In this document: positions 59,728 to 64,000 of the stretch, piece by piece
Layout: each line of letters opens with the position of its first letter
Position numbering within the stretch: the stretch's first letter is position 1
Program-made: the position numbers and the translations under genes
Notes under the pieces: generated by a model
Told to the model about the DNA's origin: nothing
The model's database searches: none
What the model saw: only the letters and a program-made list of their open reading frames with translations
Assembly (NCBI GenBank): GCA_937973585.1
Contig: CALJKN010000192.1
Coordinates: forward strand, 57,330 to 121,329
From: an uncultured Helicobacteraceae bacterium
Lineage (GTDB): Bacteria > Campylobacterota > Campylobacteria > Campylobacterales > UBA6016
Direction of reading: 5' to 3'
Length of the DNA: 64,000 nucleotides

Positions 59728-59960
59728 TTAAAAAACTGGTGTACGGGATAAAAGACGATGAGGTGCATATATTGACTTGTCGGTATCATTATGGGAGATA
59801 GCGGCTACTTGACACACTTTTTGTAGTTTTGCCTTTGTGTCTTTAGCATCACCGACTCTTTGGCGATGTCTATGTCATCTACAGGTGTCACTTTGCCCTG
59901 TATTTCCGGCTAGTGTCTCGATAATGGAACGTTGTTTGACAGGGTCGGTGACCGCTATCT
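59728..59960 (-). pseudogene. Decayed reading frame downstream of res, family unknown
   Basis: The 374-base gap between dnaE and res (59617-59990) has no intact gene. On the minus strand three protein-like pieces follow in different frames: IAVTDPVKQRSIIETLAG, then DDIDIAKESVMLK, then DTKAKLQKVCQVAAISHNDT and IYAPHRLLSRTPVF up to TAA at 59728. Joined, they read as one frame with two shifts. The family was not recognised. It might instead be chance, but the composition is protein-like. Confidence 0.35.
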
Positions 59961-59990
59961 TTTGGTTTTTGTATTGCTGTTTATCCTACC

Positions 59991-62645
59991 TCAAAACGAA
60001 TTTGCCTTTCCGTCATCCACATCGTAGTCCACTGCGAGTTCCTTGAAATGTTCTCCGCCACAACGGATTTTGTCTTTTTCGTCGCCTCTCAGTCCACCTT
60101 CTTGCGTCGTGCCTTTGGTCTCCCTGATGAGATATACTTTTTCACCGTTTTGCTTGACTATCGCCCAGTCTGGATTGTATGCGCCTATCGGAGTATCCAC
60201 CTTGAACCAAAACGGCAATTTGACAAACAGCTTCACATCTTCTCTGGTGTTTAGCTTAAGGGCCATGCCTCTCTCTACGTCGCTGTCAAATTCTATGTGG
60301 CTATATATTCCCTTTTTCTCGTTTTCGACTTTTATTAGATTGTCCTCAAAACTCTCAAAACTATCTTTAAACCCCTCCCTGTGTTCTTCATCCCAACTAA
60401 CATGATAGTATTCATCTATTTTTTCATACTTAATGCTATCTATAAATATCCTGTTTTTTACATATTTGATGATGGTTGTGATGTTTATCAGGAATTCTTC
60501 TGGGTTTTTAAAAACATCTTCTAAACCATTGATACCCATGAGTATTCTGGCTATCGTTGTTCTCGTTAGATGAGTCTCTTTTTGCAGGTGAGAGATAATA
60601 TCCGGGACATATTTGTTATTGGTTTCTATGGCTATCGGTGTGCTTATTTTTGCCAGTTTTGTCTCTATGCCCTCATCAGTCAGTACGACTTTTACTTTGT
60701 CTACGCCTATGTTTGCATTTGACGCCAGTAGCATATGATTGTTGATTTGCTCCGTGCATCGTTTGACAAGTTCGTCCGTATCAAAGTCCACTTTATACTT
60801 CGTTTTATGCTTGATTTTTTCCCATAGCTCTTTGAAGTTTTCATCTAGCCTATAGCCTTTTCGCAAGGTTACGGTGATTTTTTTGCGTTTATTTTTGACT
60901 GGCGGTGTACCGACTATGCCTTCTTCCTCATACTCTTTTTGGAGATTTTTGGCGTACGCTTCATATCTCTCGTTTGCGATTATCGTTAGTCGGTTTATCT
61001 CTCTGTCGTAGTTTCTCTCGCCGCTATTGTCCACGCAGATACGCAGACCCCTTCCTATCTCTTGTCGTTTTTTGATGACAGAGTGCGTCTCGTTTAGTGT
61101 GCATATCTGAAATACATTTGGGTTGTCCCAACCTTCACGCAGTGCCGAGTGGCTGAAGATAAATCTGAGTGGCTCGTCGAGGCTTAGCAGTCTCTCTTTG
61201 TCTTTCATTATGAGGTTGTATGCGTCATCATCCGCTTTTGTACTTCCATTTGTGTCTTTTGCCTCACCTTTACTACCTCTGGCAAAGTAGCCGTTGTGGA
61301 TGTTGTCTATATCCAAGTCTTTGATGATACCGCCAAACACTGGGTCTTTTTTGAGCTCTTCAAACTCTTCAATAAATGCCTTGCGGATAAATCCATCATC
61401 CTCGGCATAGCTCGCCACTCTATCGATAAAAAACAGACTGAGTACCTTGATGCCTTTTGGTCTTAGCCGCCTCTCTTTTTCAAAGTGCTCTTTTATCGTC
61501 TCTCGTATCTGGACTCTTTTTATCTCGTCTGGATAGCCGCCCATTGTCTGATTTGACTCGATACGCACACTATTTGAGAAGCTGACATACTGCTCCGCAC
61601 TATCTATGGTATCAACGATAAAGCCCTCATAGCTACCGAGTCCTCCACTGAGCACAAACAAGTCGCTATTTTTCTCAACAGGCTTTTCTTTTTTCTCTAT
61701 CTTTTCGCCGTTTGCACTTTTTACATACATCTCTATTTTGGCAGATATTTTTGTGCTTGTTGCCTTGAAGCCATTTAGCTTGAGATATACACCGCTATAG
61801 TCTTTGTCGGCATAGACGCTTGAGACTTCTATCTGCTTTACCATGCCTTGATTGTAGGCTTCTACGGCTCCAAACTTATAGACTAGATTGTACACATTTC
61901 TATGCGTCGCAGAATACCTGAGTGTAAAGAGTGGGCTTAGGCTGGAGAGTGCCTCTTTTGCCTTGTCGCTCTCCATGTTTTGGGGTTCGTCTAGGATAAG
62001 TATCGGGTTTACCGATGTTACAAAATCGCTTGGCTTTCCTTGAATGCGGTCATCATAGCGATTAAAGATATTTGAGTCTTTGTTGAAGCTGTCTATGTTT
62101 ATTATCATTATGGATATTTCGTTTGACACGGCAAAGCTTCGGACGTTTGATAGCTTGCTGCCATCATAGACAAAGTGGTTGAATGGCACATTTTCAAAAT
62201 GCTCTTTGAAGTGCTCTTTTGTCATCTCTATGGTTTTGAGCACGCCTTCTCTTATCGCTACGCTCGGTACTACTATCAGAAACTTTTTGAAGCCGTATTT
62301 TTTGTTTAGCTCAAAGACGCTTCGCAGGTATGTATATGTCTTGCCCGTGCCGGTCTCCATCTCTATGGAGAAGTTCATGCCTTCTAGCTTCTCGGACTTC
62401 TCAAGATCATTGCCTTTTTGGATATAGCGGAGATTTTCCAGTATGTCTTCTTCGCTTATGGTGAGCACATTTCGGATAAGCGTCGAGCGAAAGTCTAGTA
62501 TCTCGTCGTTTCCACCGCCCACTTCGACAAATGTACCGTCTGTCTTGGCTTGACCGTTGAATATACCTATAGTGGAGTCAATAGCCCCCAGCTGATACTC
62601 CATATTTGGATTAAATTTTATTTTAAGTATTCCGCTTTGCTTCAT
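59991..62645 (-). CDS. Type III restriction enzyme, Res subunit
   Basis: An 884-residue ATP-dependent endonuclease subunit. Helicase motif I is METGTGKTYTYLRSV, motif II LILDEPQNME (DEPQ form typical of type III), and late motifs include SHSALREGWDNPNVFQICTLNE and KRQEIGRGLRI. The C-terminal nuclease shows the PD-ExK order: NPDWAIV, then LIRETKG (about residues 825 and 842-844). It is shorter than EcoP1I-type Res (about 970). ATG at 62645 overlaps the rhuM stop in TGATG. Confidence 0.94.
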   Translation of the reverse strand: MKQSGILKIKFNPNMEYQLGAIDSTIGIFNGQAKTDGTFVEVGGGNDEILDFRSTLIRNVLTISEEDILENLRYIQKGNDLEKSEKLEGMNFSIEMETGTGKTYTYLRSVFELNKKYGFKKFLIVVPSVAIREGVLKTIEMTKEHFKEHFENVPFNHFVYDGSKLSNVRSFAVSNEISIMIINIDSFNKDSNIFNRYDDRIQGKPSDFVTSVNPILILDEPQNMESDKAKEALSSLSPLFTLRYSATHRNVYNLVYKFGAVEAYNQGMVKQIEVSSVYADKDYSGVYLKLNGFKATSTKISAKIEMYVKSANGEKIEKKEKPVEKNSDLFVLSGGLGSYEGFIVDTIDSAEQYVSFSNSVRIESNQTMGGYPDEIKRVQIRETIKEHFEKERRLRPKGIKVLSLFFIDRVASYAEDDGFIRKAFIEEFEELKKDPVFGGIIKDLDIDNIHNGYFARGSKGEAKDTNGSTKADDDAYNLIMKDKERLLSLDEPLRFIFSHSALREGWDNPNVFQICTLNETHSVIKKRQEIGRGLRICVDNSGERNYDREINRLTIIANERYEAYAKNLQKEYEEEGIVGTPPVKNKRKKITVTLRKGYRLDENFKELWEKIKHKTKYKVDFDTDELVKRCTEQINNHMLLASNANIGVDKVKVVLTDEGIETKLAKISTPIAIETNNKYVPDIISHLQKETHLTRTTIARILMGINGLEDVFKNPEEFLINITTIIKYVKNRIFIDSIKYEKIDEYYHVSWDEEHREGFKDSFESFEDNLIKVENEKKGIYSHIEFDSDVERGMALKLNTREDVKLFVKLPFWFKVDTPIGAYNPDWAIVKQNGEKVYLIRETKGTTQEGGLRGDEKDKIRCGGEHFKELAVDYDVDDGKANSF

Positions 62646-63643
62646 CACTTTTTGCCTTTCAGCTCTTTGACTGCTCTGTCAAAATCGGACACATAAAGCT
62701 TGTCTTGTTCTTGTTTAAACTTTTCATATTCATCATGAGCTTTTTGCAATGCTTGCTTGTGAGATACCTTGCCAAGCCCGTCAAGCACACGATATTCATT
62801 AAACTCCAAAAATTTTGTTATGCTATTTTGTAGGTCTATCATGGTCATTGCCGTTTTGTTTTCGGCTATGTTTTCGATATAGTCAAAATACATCGATACC
62901 AGTCTCTCTAGCTTTTTTATCTCTGCTTCACTGAGATAATTTTTGGCTATTTCTACATCTGATTTGTAGATGCGACCGTTAGGTGAGTTTTTCCAAGTCG
63001 TCAGCCCCATATTTGGCTTTTGCTTGTCTGCTTTTGCGTGAACTATTTCGGCGGCGGTTTGTCCCGTTATGGCGTAGTGAAATTTGTTTTGGACAAGTGC
63101 GTAGAAGTTTTTGGCTATCGATGAATCTTTATCGTAGTCTATACTACACTCCGCAAAAATATCGGTGATTTGTTGATATATTTTTCGTTCACTATTGCGG
63201 ATGGTGCGGATGCGTCCCAAAAGCTCTTTGAAGTAGTCTTCACCAAAGTGTTTTCCGCTTGCAAGCCTCTCGTCGTCCATCGTGAAGCCCTTGATGATGT
63301 ACTCTTTTAGCCTCTCTGTCGCCCATATACGAAACTGTGTCGCTTTAGCCGAACTCACACGGTATCCTACGGCTATGACCATATCGAGATTGAAGAAGTC
63401 TATTTGTCTCGTAACTTCTCTATCGCCCTCTTGTCCAACTTGTGCAATTTTTGCACAAGTTGAAGAGTCAAGCTCTTCTTCTGCCAAAATATTTTTAATA
63501 TGCTTTGCAATGACGCTTCTATCTACTCCAAAAAGCTCCGCCATCTGTTTTTGAGAGAGCCAAAATGTCTCCTTATCAAAAATCATCTCTACATTTTGTT
63601 TTGTATTTCCCGTGCGATAAAAAACTATTTCGTGTCGTTTCAT
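62645..63643 (-). CDS. RhuM family protein between mod and res
   Basis: A 332-residue protein of the virulence RhuM family. ATG at 63643 starts MKRHEIVFYRTGNTKQNVEM. A winged/helix-turn-helix-like segment follows (FWLSQKQMAELFGVDRSVIAKHI, about 25-48), then IDFFNLDMVIAVGYRVSS and FRIWATERLKEYIIKGF, standard for RhuM. The C-terminal half is helical and resembles a Fic/DOC-related part (ADKQKPNMGLTTWKN). It starts one base after mod's stop and overlaps res by one base, so its level is tied to both. RhuM has no fixed biochemical role; it is often found in restriction islands, usually type I. Confidence 0.9.
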   Translation of the reverse strand: MKRHEIVFYRTGNTKQNVEMIFDKETFWLSQKQMAELFGVDRSVIAKHIKNILAEEELDSSTCAKIAQVGQEGDREVTRQIDFFNLDMVIAVGYRVSSAKATQFRIWATERLKEYIIKGFTMDDERLASGKHFGEDYFKELLGRIRTIRNSERKIYQQITDIFAECSIDYDKDSSIAKNFYALVQNKFHYAITGQTAAEIVHAKADKQKPNMGLTTWKNSPNGRIYKSDVEIAKNYLSEAEIKKLERLVSMYFDYIENIAENKTAMTMIDLQNSITKFLEFNEYRVLDGLGKVSHKQALQKAHDEYEKFKQEQDKLYVSDFDRAVKELKGKK

Positions 63644-63644
63644 C

Positions 63645-64000
63645 TTACACCGTCTCGAATGGGTTTTCGTCGTTCGGGAATAGGCTTTTGAATGTCTGCC
63701 ATGTGTTTGTTTTGAGCTGGTCGTTGCCTTCAAACGCTCGGTCTAGGACTATGAAGTGTGCCGGGCGAAGTATCAATACTTCGTCTATCGTCGCCGTAGA
63801 TATTTTGTCGTCAAGGCATATTAGCATTGAGCCGTCCACTGCAAATATCTCGTTGTCGGCTATTTTGCGGCTCTCTACTTTTGCGTTTAGGCTGTAGCCT
63901 TTTTTGAGTAGTAGTTCGTAGAGCATATCGGTTTTATCGGCTCCCTCCGTCACATTGTCGGCAAAATCCAAAAGCGATTTTCGCAAACTCTCTACATCGG
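63645..64000 (-). CDS. Type III DNA methyltransferase, Mod subunit (C-terminal part)
   Basis: The frame is open to the right edge and ends TAA at 63645. The visible 117 residues include SLRKSLLDFADNV, DKTDMLYELLLKKGYSLNAKVE, and a closing segment ending NDENPFETV, all of the kind found at the C terminus of type III Mod proteins, after the methyltransferase motifs. The N-terminal part, with DPPY and FxGxG motifs, is outside the window. It is the first gene of the mod-rhuM-res unit. Confidence 0.85.
   Translation of the reverse strand, partial: DVESLRKSLLDFADNVTEGADKTDMLYELLLKKGYSLNAKVESRKIADNEIFAVDGSMLICLDDKISTATIDEVLILRPAHFIVLDRAFEGNDQLKTNTWQTFKSLFPNDENPFETV

Noticed and set aside
59837..60046. 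Plus-strand open frame at the end of res
   Set aside because: It overlaps the res C terminus in antisense, has no ribosome site and no recognisable product.

Overview
The window comes from a free-living-type member of the Campylobacterota (Epsilonproteobacteria). The evidence is gene order. The runs pheS-pheT-aroA-ispH-rpsA-(small membrane protein)-serA with divergent hinT, ilvC-minD-minE-dprA, cbpA-hspR, and dnaE next to a lytic transglycosylase are arrangements familiar from Campylobacter and Helicobacter. ATP synthase subunit c carries a cleavable-looking signal sequence, as is usual in this group. The genus cannot be fixed from the sequence alone. Many starts are TTG (tolC, pheS, purL, the hybrid kinase, dnaE, the transglycosylase, the formate dehydrogenase).

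Layout. 1-4418: selenocysteine block, with the tail of a YedF-like gene, selD (itself a selenoprotein with an in-frame TGA), selA and selB on the plus strand, and the tRNA-Sec gene on the minus strand between selD and selA. 4455-12778 (minus): atpE, pnp, a mini-DnaJ protein, a long MlaD-type MCE protein that seems to end in a beta-barrel, lptD, an RDD membrane protein, purD, and a 6S-like structured RNA just upstream of purD. 12907-16146 (plus): a very large adenylate cyclase/ATPase/TPR protein. 16156-22346 (minus): efp and a complete RND efflux tripartite set behind a strong promoter that contains a perfect 15-bp palindrome. 22479-31721 (minus): serA to pheS. 31808-39034: hinT, an OsmC-family protein, a hybrid histidine kinase, purH and purL. 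39201-42718 (plus): ppsA and a TerC/DUF475-like membrane protein. 42715-48681 (minus): siroheme dehydrogenase, hspR-cbpA, dprA, minE-minD, ilvC, an exonuclease and a four-cysteine mini-protein. 48768-51149: a PAS-PAS-GGDEF protein and a DUF3108 protein.

The accessory part starts near 51 kb. An AI-2 kinase (LsrK) stands without any other lsr gene. It is followed by an integrase start remnant inside nested inverted repeats and by tRNA-Leu(GAG), which looks like the scar of a tRNA-targeted integrative element. After a Cys-type formate dehydrogenase-like protein, a transglycosylase and dnaE, the window ends in a tightly coupled type III restriction-modification operon (mod, rhuM, res). It has a RhuM-family gene inserted between modification and restriction subunits, and a decayed reading frame lies downstream of res.

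Functionally the window is mostly housekeeping: selenoprotein synthesis, purine synthesis (purD, purH, purL), serine/aromatic/branched-chain amino acid synthesis, envelope biogenesis and cell division. The features most worth a second look are the antisense placement of tRNA-Sec, the MCE-barrel fusion, the orphan LsrK with its promoter palindrome and integrase scar, the RhuM-bearing type III system, a possible RNA thermometer on cbpA, and the cyclase/STAND-like protein.
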